Shown: piece after piece, positions 56,422 through 64,000 of the stretch
Position numbering within the stretch: the first letter of the stretch is position 1
Layout: every line of letters starts with the position of its first letter
Assembly (NCBI GenBank): GCA_037015955.1
Contig: CP143548.1
Coordinates: forward strand, 489,501-553,500
Origin: Lachnospiraceae bacterium JLR.KK008
Lineage (GTDB): Bacteria; Bacillota; Clostridia; Lachnospirales; Lachnospiraceae
DNA: 64,000 bases
Reading direction: 5' to 3'
Program-made: the position numbers and the translations under genes
The notes under the pieces: model-generated
What the model was told of the DNA's origin: nothing
What the model saw: the letters and a program-made list of their open reading frames with translations, nothing else
The model's database searches: none

Positions 56422-57170
56422 ACAGACTCCGGGACAGTATGAAAGACATTCGGGCATCGGAAGAACTGAAACAAAGCACGCTGCTGTATCTGAACGGACA
56501 GAGAAACAGAGAGAACAAAAAGCGAATTTTCAGAAAACAGTATGTTGTCATGCGGTATGCAGTGGCAGTCATGTGTTTCTTTCTTCTGGCGGGAGCGGGA
56601 GGCTATTCCATGTATGGCAGAGCGATCTCTTACATCAGCATTGATGTGAATCCCTCGATCGAACTGGGCATCAACCGTTTGGGCAGAGTCGTATCTGTAA
56701 AGGGATATAATGAGGATGGACAGGATATTTTACAGCATGTTTCCCTGAAATACATTTCTTATATGCAGGCAATCGACCGGCTTTTGGAAGACGAAAGTTA
56801 TGGAGCCTATCTGACAGAAGACAGCCAGCTGGTCTTTACGGTGATTTCCGACCGCTCTGACGAGATCATGGAGGCGATCAACGCCGATCGTCATGTTGAG
56901 GGTTATCGTGTCTTGACATACAGCAGCGATTTGAGCTGTATGGAACAGGCGCATGCGCATGAAATGTCTTTTGGTAAATACAGGGCATATCAGGAGCTTG
57001 CGGCGTATGACGCAGAAGTAACTGTGGAGGACTGCCATGGCATGACAATGGGGGAGATCCAGGAGCGGATCGAAACATGCAGGCGGCACGGGGCGACAGA
57101 TAAGGCGGAAGAACATACGGGCGGCGGACGCAGCCGCGGATCGCATGGCAGACATCATGGAGGGGAATAA
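56418..57170 (+). CDS. RsgI-like membrane anti-sigma factor
   Basis: 250-aa protein. Residues 1-45 are the cytoplasmic sigma-binding part, ~46-67 a membrane helix (YAVAVMCFFLLAGAGGYSMYG). The extracytoplasmic RsgI-type domain follows directly (SYISIDVNPSIELGINRLG...VKGYNEDGQDIL). The Asn-Pro pair in DVNPS corresponds to the autoproteolysis site reported for RsgI proteins. The C-terminus is Gly/His-rich. The start at 56418 has GGAGGTGA at a proper distance; ATG 56412 is too close. Confidence 0.88.
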   Translation: MNRLRDSMKDIRASEELKQSTLLYLNGQRNRENKKRIFRKQYVVMRYAVAVMCFFLLAGAGGYSMYGRAISYISIDVNPSIELGINRLGRVVSVKGYNEDGQDILQHVSLKYISYMQAIDRLLEDESYGAYLTEDSQLVFTVISDRSDEIMEAINADRHVEGYRVLTYSSDLSCMEQAHAHEMSFGKYRAYQELAAYDAEVTVEDCHGMTMGEIQERIETCRRHGATDKAEEHTGGGRSRGSHGRHHGGE

Positions 57171-57172
57171 AA

Positions 57173-57889
57173 ATGTGGAGAAAACTAAGGATGGCAGTTG
57201 TCGCAGTCGCAGGAATACTGACATTGTCCGCCTGTGGGGCGCAGACAGCGAAGGAAGCAGAATCCGTACAAAGTCCGGAGAGCGTGCAAGAGGAAGCCGT
57301 ACAGGAGTCGCAAAGTATGGAAACAGAATCAGTGGAGAACCCGGAACATACGGAAAACGGACAGGAACAGATGGTACAGTCCGCAGAAACGGAGGTGTCT
57401 GACGGCATGGAAACGGATGCCGGGACGGCGGCAGCTGCCGGTGCCGGGGATACGCTGACCTATGAGCAGATGTGGGAGCGGTTTTATGAACAATTCTATG
57501 GAAATATGAGCGGAGAAGAGCTGGAACGCAGAGTAATGGAGAGAAGCGAATACTATCGCGCCTACAGCCAATATGATGTCGTGTCAGATTACTGGGAAAA
57601 TGTGCGGGAGGTGAGAGACATCGCAAATCGGACCGACCCGTTGTATTTCACAGATATGAAATATTATACGGCAGCAGATTTTGCAGATGCGCCGGCAGTG
57701 ATCATACAGTTGGCGAAAAATGAGATCTATGCCCGGCACGGTTATATTTTTCGGAATGAAGATCTGAATCAATATTTTATGGGCTGTGCATGGTATGAAC
57801 CAAAGTGCACGGCCGAAGAATTTGACGATGCGGTATTCAATGAATACGAGAGAGCGAATCTGGAACTGTTGTCCGGAATCGACAAGTGA
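57173..57889 (+). CDS. Lipoprotein with YARHG domain
   Basis: 238-aa exported protein. The signal peptide ends in a lipobox LSACG (Cys21), so it is anchored outside the membrane. A Glu/Ser/Gln-rich linker (~22-95) leads to a helical part and the YARHG domain (IYARHGYIFRNEDLNQYFMGCAWYEP). It starts three bases after the anti-sigma gene, so it belongs to the sigma operon and may be its extracellular output or sensor partner. Confidence 0.85.
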   Translation: MWRKLRMAVVAVAGILTLSACGAQTAKEAESVQSPESVQEEAVQESQSMETESVENPEHTENGQEQMVQSAETEVSDGMETDAGTAAAAGAGDTLTYEQMWERFYEQFYGNMSGEELERRVMERSEYYRAYSQYDVVSDYWENVREVRDIANRTDPLYFTDMKYYTAADFADAPAVIIQLAKNEIYARHGYIFRNEDLNQYFMGCAWYEPKCTAEEFDDAVFNEYERANLELLSGIDK

Positions 57890-57917
57890 GGACGGCTTTT
57901 TCGAATGAGTGTCTTAG

Positions 57918-57963
57918 ATATGGGAATCTTACTTTGTGACAGGTAAGTTTCCCATATTTTTTT
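57918..57963 (+). terminator. Terminator of the ECF operon
   Basis: ATATGGGAA...TTCCCATATTTTTTT hairpin and T run after the YARHG gene. Confidence 0.75.
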
Positions 57964-58106
57964 ATGATACGGGTAAGTTTCCTGTCTGATAAAAATTGTG
58001 CATATTTACAAATATACTGGGAAATGGCAGCTGATATTACTGAAAGTTGAACAGAAATCTTTCCTATCTGTTAGGAAATTATGTGCAAAATAAAGGAGCA
58101 AAGACC

Positions 58107-60011
58107 TTGTATAATAAAACCATGCAAAGGAGACAGAAAAGAATTCTTGAAATTTTACAGGAAAAAAGGGACTGGATCACAGGCAAGGAACTGTCAACGA
58201 TCCTGAGTGTTTCGGACCGCACGATCCGCAGCGACATGGAGCAGCTCGGAAGGAATTATAACGGGATCATAGAGTCGAGTGTGCGCTATGGGTATCGGAT
58301 TAATCAGGCTGTTTCCGGGATTCGGGATCTGGAGCCGAAGGAGAATATTCCACAGACCTCAGGGGAACGCTGTAAATATATTATCGAAAAACTGCTCTTT
58401 CATGCACGTAAGATCAATATTTTCGATTTACAGTATGACATATATGTGAGTGAGTTTACGGTTAAAAATGATATTAAAAGAATTTCGGAAATGCTGGAAA
58501 AGTATGACGGAATAGAACTTGTCAAAGATGGCAGTCACATTTATCTGAAAGGGAGTGAAGAGAGTAAACGTGTTGTTTACAAAGATTTACTTGCCAGTGA
58601 GACAAGAGGGAATTTTATTAATATCAATAAGATCGATGAACTGTTTCCCAATCTGGACCTGATCAAAGTCAAAAACATTCTGGAAGAGATTCTGGAAGAT
58701 CATCACTACCGGGTGCGCGAGGAAAACTTTCCGATGCTGATGATTCACGTCGGGGTTTCGATTCAGAGAATGATGAACTGCAATTATGTCGAGACGAGCA
58801 GGTATCACAGCGGGATCAGGGAAACGCAGGAATACGAGATCGCGATGGAATTTTTCACAAAGGTGACGGCATCGTTTGCCTTTGACTTAAATGAGAATGA
58901 GGTTGTCTTATTCGCCAACCTTCTGATTGGCCGGCAGCGGAGCACACTGTTTGACCGGGAAGAATATCTGGTGCAGGCGGAAGAGCTGATGCTGAAGATC
59001 ATCAAGATGATCCGCCAGAGATATGATATAGATTTTTCCGGCGATGTGATTTTTAAGGATGGCGTCGTCCTTCATCTGCAGAACTTATTGGAACGGATTT
59101 ATTATAAAGCTGTTGTTGCCAATGTCTGTCTGCCGGAGATCAAAAAGACGTATCCGCTTGTATTTGAGATGAGTGTATTTATCGGTCATATCATCGAGGA
59201 ATATACGGGCAGCTCTGTCTCGGAAAATGAAATCGGTTTTCTGGCCATACATATCGGTGCGGCATATGACAGACTGAATATTAAGTATTTTTATCATGTC
59301 GTTCTGATCCAGCCAAACAGTAACACGATGGCCGGAGTCTGTGTCGACAAGATCAGAGAGCGCTTCGGGGACAAGATAGTGATTGATGAGATACTGACAT
59401 ATTATGAAGCGAATGTGATAGAGCATCTGCATCCGGATCTGATCATATCAACGATACCGCTCACTCACCAGCTGGATATTCCGACGATCTCGATCAGTAT
59501 GTTTGTCAATACAAGCGACGAATATAAAATTTTCAAGGCGATCAATGAACTGGACAAAAGACATTATAAGACGGAGTTCAATAATTTTATCAAATGTCTG
59601 ATTCTGGAGGAATATTACTACTATAATCTGGAGTGCGATACGTATGAGCAGGTAATTGATTATATGTGCGATCGGATGTACGAAGGGGGGCGTGTTGATG
59701 AGACATTTAAAGCATCGACGTTTGACCGGGAGAAGATGGCATACACTTCATTCAGCCACGGCTACGCCATCCCGCATGCACTGAACTATTCGGCGATTCA
59801 GTCTACAATGAGTATCGCCATATTGAAAAAACCTGTCCAGTGGGGCGATTATCCGGTTCATCTCGTGCTACTGCTGGCAGTGAGGGACGACGAGAAGGAA
59901 CTGCTGAAGATCTTTTTTGACTGGTTTGGAAATATCTGTGACGATACCCTGCTTCTGTCAAAGATCAGAAAAGCGGAAACGGCAAAGGCTTTTGTCGGCT
60001 TCATCGAGTGA
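58107..60011 (+). CDS. PRD-containing PTS transcription regulator (BglG/MtlR-like)
   Basis: 634-aa activator/antiterminator-type regulator. Order: two helix-turn-helix domains (~5-60 and ~90-150), two PRD domains (~170-390, with FLAIHIGAAYDR near the end of PRD2), an EIIB-like domain (~395-490) and an EIIA-like domain (~500-634; phospho-His in GYAIPHAL). The EIIB loop reads VLIQPNSNTMAGVC, so the usual Cys is not in its canonical place. TTG 58107 is chosen for its AAAGGAG site; ATG 58122 is an alternative. It controls the PTS genes downstream. Confidence 0.88.
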   Translation: MYNKTMQRRQKRILEILQEKRDWITGKELSTILSVSDRTIRSDMEQLGRNYNGIIESSVRYGYRINQAVSGIRDLEPKENIPQTSGERCKYIIEKLLFHARKINIFDLQYDIYVSEFTVKNDIKRISEMLEKYDGIELVKDGSHIYLKGSEESKRVVYKDLLASETRGNFININKIDELFPNLDLIKVKNILEEILEDHHYRVREENFPMLMIHVGVSIQRMMNCNYVETSRYHSGIRETQEYEIAMEFFTKVTASFAFDLNENEVVLFANLLIGRQRSTLFDREEYLVQAEELMLKIIKMIRQRYDIDFSGDVIFKDGVVLHLQNLLERIYYKAVVANVCLPEIKKTYPLVFEMSVFIGHIIEEYTGSSVSENEIGFLAIHIGAAYDRLNIKYFYHVVLIQPNSNTMAGVCVDKIRERFGDKIVIDEILTYYEANVIEHLHPDLIISTIPLTHQLDIPTISISMFVNTSDEYKIFKAINELDKRHYKTEFNNFIKCLILEEYYYYNLECDTYEQVIDYMCDRMYEGGRVDETFKASTFDREKMAYTSFSHGYAIPHALNYSAIQSTMSIAILKKPVQWGDYPVHLVLLLAVRDDEKELLKIFFDWFGNICDDTLLLSKIRKAETAKAFVGFIE

Positions 60012-60024
60012 TGAGAAGGTGAAT

Positions 60025-60600
60025 ATGAAAACGAAAAATAATCTTGAGATCAAACCGGCGCCCGGAATCAGGAGAGGATTTGCCTTTCTGATCGACTGGT
60101 ATCTGGGCTCGGCAGTCAGTGCGCTTCCGGTGGGATTTCTGTGGAATATGCAGACGGGCGAGACGACGATCAATACGGATGTCACGTTATTTGCGGCTCC
60201 CTATTGGTGGATCGCAGGACTGCTGGGACTGCTGTTCGGAGCATTTTATTATTACTGGATTCCTCTGGGGATATGGAAGGGACAGACGCTTGGTAAGAGA
60301 CTGATGAATATCCGTATCGCCGATGAGACCGGGCAGCCGCTTCCGGCAGGGAGACTTGCTCTGCGCCAGCTTGCAGGAGTGATGCTTCTGGAAGGTGCAT
60401 TTCTGCTCACGGGTCAGTATGTCATACAGATGCTGACGATGCTGGTATCCGGTTGGGCCGGGAGCATATTGAGTTATGTTATGTTTGGATGTTTCTTTGT
60501 TTCTGTCTGGATGACGTTTCGAAGAGGGAAGGCGCTTCATGATCTCTGGGCAGGCAGCAAAGTGCTCGATGGTAAACTGGAAAGAGAGAAAACTATTTAA
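60025..60600 (+). CDS. RDD-family membrane protein
   Basis: 191-aa integral membrane protein with the RDD pattern (RRGFAFLIDWYLGS ... WKGQTLGKRLMNIRIADETGQPL ... ALHDLWAGSKVL) and about four transmembrane segments. AGAAGGTG precedes ATG 60025; a longer upstream frame overlaps the regulator gene. It lies between regulator and PTS genes; its transport role, if any, is unknown. Confidence 0.82.
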   Translation: MKTKNNLEIKPAPGIRRGFAFLIDWYLGSAVSALPVGFLWNMQTGETTINTDVTLFAAPYWWIAGLLGLLFGAFYYYWIPLGIWKGQTLGKRLMNIRIADETGQPLPAGRLALRQLAGVMLLEGAFLLTGQYVIQMLTMLVSGWAGSILSYVMFGCFFVSVWMTFRRGKALHDLWAGSKVLDGKLEREKTI

Positions 60601-60621
60601 AATGAAGGAGGAAAACGATTT

Positions 60622-60930
60622 ATGGAAGAAATGGAACTGATCTGTTTTAAGATCATCTCTGCGGTAGGGGAGGCAAAGAGCGATTATATTTCTGCGCTGG
60701 AGGCCGCAAAGAAGGGAGACTATGCGAAAGCGCAGGAGGCGATCCGGCATGGGGACGAATGCTATCTGAACGGTCATAAACAGCACGCTGAGCTGATTAC
60801 CAAAGAGGCCAGTGGAGAACGGACAGAGGTCTGTCTGTTGCTGATGCACGCTGAAGACCAGTTGATGGCGGCAGAGACGATTAAGCTGCTGGCTGTGGAA
60901 CTGATCGAGCTGTATAAAAAAATGAATTGA
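60622..60930 (+). CDS. PTS lactose/cellobiose-family EIIA
   Basis: 102-aa all-helical EIIA of the LacF/ChbA type. The active-site His is in GHKQHAELITKEASG, and the following HAEDQLMAAETIKLLAVELIELY is the C-terminal helix of the trimer. GGAGG precedes the start. First of three PTS genes with gaps of 19 and 3 bases. Confidence 0.92.
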   Translation: MEEMELICFKIISAVGEAKSDYISALEAAKKGDYAKAQEAIRHGDECYLNGHKQHAELITKEASGERTEVCLLLMHAEDQLMAAETIKLLAVELIELYKKMN

Positions 60931-60949
60931 GGGAAAGGAGGAAAAGAGC

Positions 60950-61273
60950 ATGAAACGATTCTACTTATTTTGCAACGCGGGGATGTCTACCAGTCTGCTT
61001 GCCAGCAGAATGCAGAAGGTCGCGAATGAGCACCAGCTTCCGATCGAGGTCAAAGCGTTCTCTGATACGCAGATGAACGACATTGTCAACGAGTTTAATC
61101 CGGAAGTGATTCTGCTTGGACCACAGGTGAAACATCTCTACGACAAGGTAGCCGAGCGCTATGGCAAAGACCGTGTTGTATCAGTCATTGACAGTACGGA
61201 TTACGGCAATGTGGACGGTGAGAGAGTGTTAAAGAAAGCAATGAAGCTATACAAAGAAAGTAGAGGAAAATAA
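60950..61273 (+). CDS. PTS cellobiose-family EIIB
   Basis: 107-aa EIIB. Phosphorylated Cys in the P-loop CNAGMSTSLLASRM; a second EIIB mark is EVILLGPQVKHLYDKV. It takes the phosphate from the EIIA encoded just upstream and passes it to sugar bound in EIIC. Confidence 0.93.
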   Translation: MKRFYLFCNAGMSTSLLASRMQKVANEHQLPIEVKAFSDTQMNDIVNEFNPEVILLGPQVKHLYDKVAERYGKDRVVSVIDSTDYGNVDGERVLKKAMKLYKESRGK

Positions 61274-61276
61274 GTT

Positions 61277-62629
61277 ATGATGCAAAAACTTGAAAAAATC
61301 CTGATGCCCATTGCGAATGTGCTGTCCAGGAACAAGATACTGTCTGCGATCCGTGACGGTTTCCTGATCACGGTTCCGATCACGATCGTCGGCTCTATTT
61401 TCCTGCTGATCTCCAATTTCCCGCTGGAAGGGTTTCTGAACCTGATGACTTCCATCTTCGGAGCCGGCTGGGATGCGTATCTGGGGAGAGTGTCAGCCAT
61501 TGCGTTTGACTGTGTCGCGCTTCTTGGCGTTCTCAGCATCGGGTATTGTTATGCACGTGAAAAAGGTCTGGAAAACCGGATCGGCGGCGCAGTCGTAGCG
61601 CTCGTATGTTTTCTGATCATCACGCCGCAGAAGGCATTTGTGGAACTGGAAGGCGCTGCGGAAGCAGCATCCTTCAATGGATTCCAGTTTACATTCCTGG
61701 GTACTGCAGGGATGTTTCTGGCAATGATTACGGCGATCCTTTCCGTGGAGATTTACGCGTGGGCGATTAAAAAGAAACTGGTCATCCGTCTGCCGGAGGG
61801 AGTTCCGCCTATGGTTATGGAGTCTTTCGCTTCTCTGATTCCGTCGGCCATAGCGATGACCGTATTCTTTGCCGTAGGAATACTCTTTGATCACACTTCA
61901 TTTGAATATGTTCATTACTTTATTTATCAGGTATTGCAGGCGCCGCTCGTCGGACTTGGCAAACTGTCCGGATTCGAGGTTATCTACCAGTTCCTGTCTA
62001 CCCTGTTCTGGTTCTTTGGTATCAACGGACCGGCTGTCACAAATACGATTTTCAGCCCGATACATAAAGTGTTGACGGTGGAAAATTATGAGGCGGCACA
62101 GGCCGGTTTACAGATGACCAACATTTTTACGGCCGGTTTCTCAGATTTCTTCTGCAACTTCGGTGGTGGCGGTTCCACACTCGGCCTTGTAATCATGATG
62201 GCTTTCCTGGGGAAATCAAACCGTATGAAGACGCTCGGCAGGCTGTCTCTGCCGGCCGGTGTTTTCGGAATCAACGAACCGCTGATCTTCGGTCTGCCGA
62301 TCGTTCTGAATCCACTGATGGCAGTTCCGTTTATTCTGGCACCAGTTGCCAATACGATCATCGGATATGTGGCCACAGTGACAGGCATTATGCCGATCAC
62401 GCTCGGTGTCCAGCTCCCATGGACCTGTCCGATCATCTTCTCAGGCTTCCTGGTGACCGGCTCGGTAATGGGGTCTGTCGTGCAGATCGTGCAGCTTGCC
62501 GTGGATATATTGATCTACTATCCGTTCTTCAAACTGCTGGATAAGAGGTATCTGGAGGAAGAAAGTGCGGCCGGCAGTCAGTCAGATGAGTTAGATGATC
62601 TGTCGTTTGACGATCTGGAACTGGATTAG
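61277..62629 (+). CDS. PTS cellobiose-family EIIC permease
   Basis: 450-aa permease with about ten membrane segments and the EIIC signature GINEPLIFGLPIVLNP. Usual length for CelB/ChbC. Substrate is likely a beta-glucoside or chitobiose-type disaccharide, judged only by family. The C-terminus is acidic. Confidence 0.92.
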   Translation: MMQKLEKILMPIANVLSRNKILSAIRDGFLITVPITIVGSIFLLISNFPLEGFLNLMTSIFGAGWDAYLGRVSAIAFDCVALLGVLSIGYCYAREKGLENRIGGAVVALVCFLIITPQKAFVELEGAAEAASFNGFQFTFLGTAGMFLAMITAILSVEIYAWAIKKKLVIRLPEGVPPMVMESFASLIPSAIAMTVFFAVGILFDHTSFEYVHYFIYQVLQAPLVGLGKLSGFEVIYQFLSTLFWFFGINGPAVTNTIFSPIHKVLTVENYEAAQAGLQMTNIFTAGFSDFFCNFGGGGSTLGLVIMMAFLGKSNRMKTLGRLSLPAGVFGINEPLIFGLPIVLNPLMAVPFILAPVANTIIGYVATVTGIMPITLGVQLPWTCPIIFSGFLVTGSVMGSVVQIVQLAVDILIYYPFFKLLDKRYLEEESAAGSQSDELDDLSFDDLELD

Positions 62630-62648
62630 AAACAGGAGAGTGGAAATT

Positions 62649-63173
62649 ATGAAGATAGTATTAATTTTCGATCAGGGTCTGGCGGGAGCCGGAGGAAAAT
62701 CAAATCCCAATGTGGGATTGACTGCCACCAAAGGCGGTATTGGTTCAGCTCTGATGATGGAATCACATTTTGAGAAGATCGGAGCACAGGTTGCCGCCAC
62801 GTTATATTGCGGAAACGAATATTTTCTAAACCATCAGGAGGAAGTCGTGACCAAAATGACGGCTATGGTAAAGAAAGTAAATCCGGATTTCGTTGTCTGC
62901 GGACCTTGCTTTAACTTCCCGGACTATGCCCGGATGGGAGCGATGATCTCAGCTTCTGTACTGGAACATACGGACATTCCATCCTGTGCCATGATGTCGG
63001 TGGAAAATGCGGAGACGATAGAGAACTATAAAGACAAGACACCGATCGTCAAAATGCCGAAGAAGGGCGGGACCGGTCTCAACGACAGTTTTACAGACTT
63101 GTGTGAACTGATTACTGCCACGGTTGAGAAATCGGGAGAGCTTGAGAGTATTCGCAAACGAGTATGTTATTAA
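62649..63173 (+). CDS. GrdB N-domain-like protein
   Basis: 174-aa protein aligned by eye with the first half of glycine/betaine reductase component B: an N-terminal FDQGLAGAGG, ATLYCGNEYFLNH, NPDFVVCGPCFNFPDYARMG and DIPSCAMMSVENAETIENYKD. The selenocysteine-bearing C-terminal half of GrdB is absent and no UGA codon suggests read-through. It follows the PTS genes within 20 bases and precedes an M42-type gene, a combination that points to an unusual sugar or amine pathway. Function not defined. Confidence 0.75.
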   Translation: MKIVLIFDQGLAGAGGKSNPNVGLTATKGGIGSALMMESHFEKIGAQVAATLYCGNEYFLNHQEEVVTKMTAMVKKVNPDFVVCGPCFNFPDYARMGAMISASVLEHTDIPSCAMMSVENAETIENYKDKTPIVKMPKKGGTGLNDSFTDLCELITATVEKSGELESIRKRVCY

Positions 63174-63190
63174 ACGCAGATAAGTGCAGA

Positions 63191-63239
63191 AAGGCTGCCG
63201 CAAATTGGCTGTTAAGAGCGAGTTTTGCGGCAGCCTTTT
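63191..63239 (+). terminator. Intra-operon terminator/attenuator
   Basis: AAGGCTGCCGCAAA...TTTTGCGGCAGCCTTTTC, a strong stem and short T run between the GrdB-like and M42-like genes; it may lower expression of the last gene. Confidence 0.85.
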
Positions 63240-63252
63240 CAAAAGGAGAGTT

Positions 63253-64000
63253 ATGAACACAAGCAGATTAGAAAAGTTATGTAACAGTTTCGGTGTCAGC
63301 AGTGCGGAGACGACAGTTGGAGAACAGCTTCGGAAAGCGTATGCGCCTTTGTGCGATGAGCTGCAGTATGACCGGCTCGGTTCGGTCTTTGCCGTCAAAA
63401 AGTCCGACAATCCGCAGGCGGCAACATTGATGATTGCCTGTCCGCTCGATGAAGTGGGACTGATGATCTCGGAAGTGAAAAAAGACGGTACGCTTGCCTT
63501 TATTCCACTGGAGAATGTGGCCTGCAATTCTCTGCTGCACCAGCGTGTACGAATCCTCACGAGAAAGAACACATACCTCGACGGCGTGATCTGCATGGAG
63601 AAGAAGGCGCTGGAAGATTCCTGTGAGATCAAAAATGCAGATGATCTGGCAATTACCTGCGGTATGAAATACGAGGAGCTCAAAGAACTCGTTCATCCGG
63701 GAGACCTGGCCGGGTATGCGGGCGTTTTCAGTGAAAAGGATGGTGTCATTCTGTCAGGGGCGTTGTTCCCACGGGTGCTCAATGAGGTAACGCTGGAACT
63801 TTTAGAGAAGGTGCGGGATCTGAAATTCGATTTCCATCTGGCAGCAGGCTGTATCGCACAGTCTGTCATCGGCTATCGGGGAACGAAAACGGCGACTTAT
63901 GTGATCCGGCCGGATGCGGCGATCGCATTGACGACGTTTGACACGGCGAAGAGAAAGGTACAGGTCGGGGACGGCGTGATTGCCGGCTATTATGACCGTC
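63253..64000 (+). CDS. M42-family peptidase homologue lacking catalytic residues, 3' partial
   Basis: 249 residues visible; the gene continues beyond the window. The overall sequence follows M42 glutamyl aminopeptidases (FGVSSAETTVGEQL, the LENVACNSLLHQRVRI beta domain, GYRGTKTATYVIRPDAAIAL). Where the family has His-x-Asp there is Pro64-Leu-Asp66. The bridging Asp of the KALDNR motif is replaced (ALFPRV, 169-174), the Glu-Glu of QEEVG is Ser-Val (QSVIG, 202-206) and the Asp of IALDV is Thr226. It should not bind two metals normally and is probably a non-catalytic subunit or has a new role. AAAGGAGAG precedes ATG. Confidence 0.8.
   Translation, partial: MNTSRLEKLCNSFGVSSAETTVGEQLRKAYAPLCDELQYDRLGSVFAVKKSDNPQAATLMIACPLDEVGLMISEVKKDGTLAFIPLENVACNSLLHQRVRILTRKNTYLDGVICMEKKALEDSCEIKNADDLAITCGMKYEELKELVHPGDLAGYAGVFSEKDGVILSGALFPRVLNEVTLELLEKVRDLKFDFHLAAGCIAQSVIGYRGTKTATYVIRPDAAIALTTFDTAKRKVQVGDGVIAGYYDR

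Noticed and set aside
56730-57626. 298-aa minus-strand open frame across the anti-sigma and lipoprotein genes
   Set aside because: Lies opposite two well-supported genes and has no start signal.

Overview
The window comes from a Gram-positive anaerobe, most likely a Lachnospiraceae-type Clostridia (inference from the order rplJ-rplL / rpoB-rpoC / rpsL-rpsG-fusA-tuf, an L10 leader, strong AGGAGG ribosome sites, TnpV- and Tn916-type mobile genes, and PTS/GrdB-like metabolism).

Layout. (1) 1-14960 is conserved chromosome: the end of a CapA-type protein, then the ribosomal/RNA polymerase/elongation-factor block, with four recognisable housekeeping promoters. (2) 14904-41763 is a 26.8 kb integrative mobilizable element inserted in the 3' end of tuf. 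A 20-bp core is repeated at both ends, and paired 11-bp-period repeats that look like integrase arm sites lie about 100-120 bp inside each end. Its backbone carries a repressor, a small HTH/excisionase-like protein, a Tn916-type tyrosine recombinase, a plasmid-type replication protein, ParM/ParR-like partition genes, an oriT-like region, MobC, a relaxase and TnpV. Its cargo is a complete type 1 BREX phage-defence locus (brxA-brxB-brxC-pglX-pglZ-brxL). Two uncommon genes are inserted between brxC and pglX: a DUF4365-like PD-(D/E)XK protein and a 405-aa protein with a 78-bp tandem duplication. Three more genes follow brxL: a PD-(D/E)XK nuclease, a trypsin-like protease with an intact triad, and a DUF1016/YhcG nuclease.

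(3) 41764 to about 52400 is a graveyard of further mobile DNA. It holds a second and possibly a third tuf 3'-end fragment, each followed by a terminator and an 11-bp-period repeat, which suggests serial integration at tuf. It also holds an intact IS21-family element beside a relaxase remnant, a TetR-controlled cluster with twin operators, a frameshifted integrase, two candidate type I toxin/antisense modules, an IS-end inverted-repeat pair, and broken AraC and DUF5131 genes.

(4) 52430-64000 looks chromosomal again: an AAC(3)-type acetyltransferase, a GmrSD-type type IV restriction enzyme, a secreted protein made of Cys/Gly hexapeptide repeats, an ECF sigma / RsgI-like anti-sigma / YARHG lipoprotein operon, and a PRD-regulated PTS (LacF/cellobiose type) operon. 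That operon ends in a GrdB N-domain protein and an M42-family protein that has lost all the catalytic residues I could align. The last gene runs off the window.

How the parts work together: the tuf-targeting element carries BREX as cargo. PglX would methylate self DNA while BrxC, PglZ and BrxL block phage, and the extra nuclease/protease genes probably add further layers. The nearby GmrSD enzyme would cover modified phage DNA. No similarity searches were run; family names rest on motifs, lengths and gene order.
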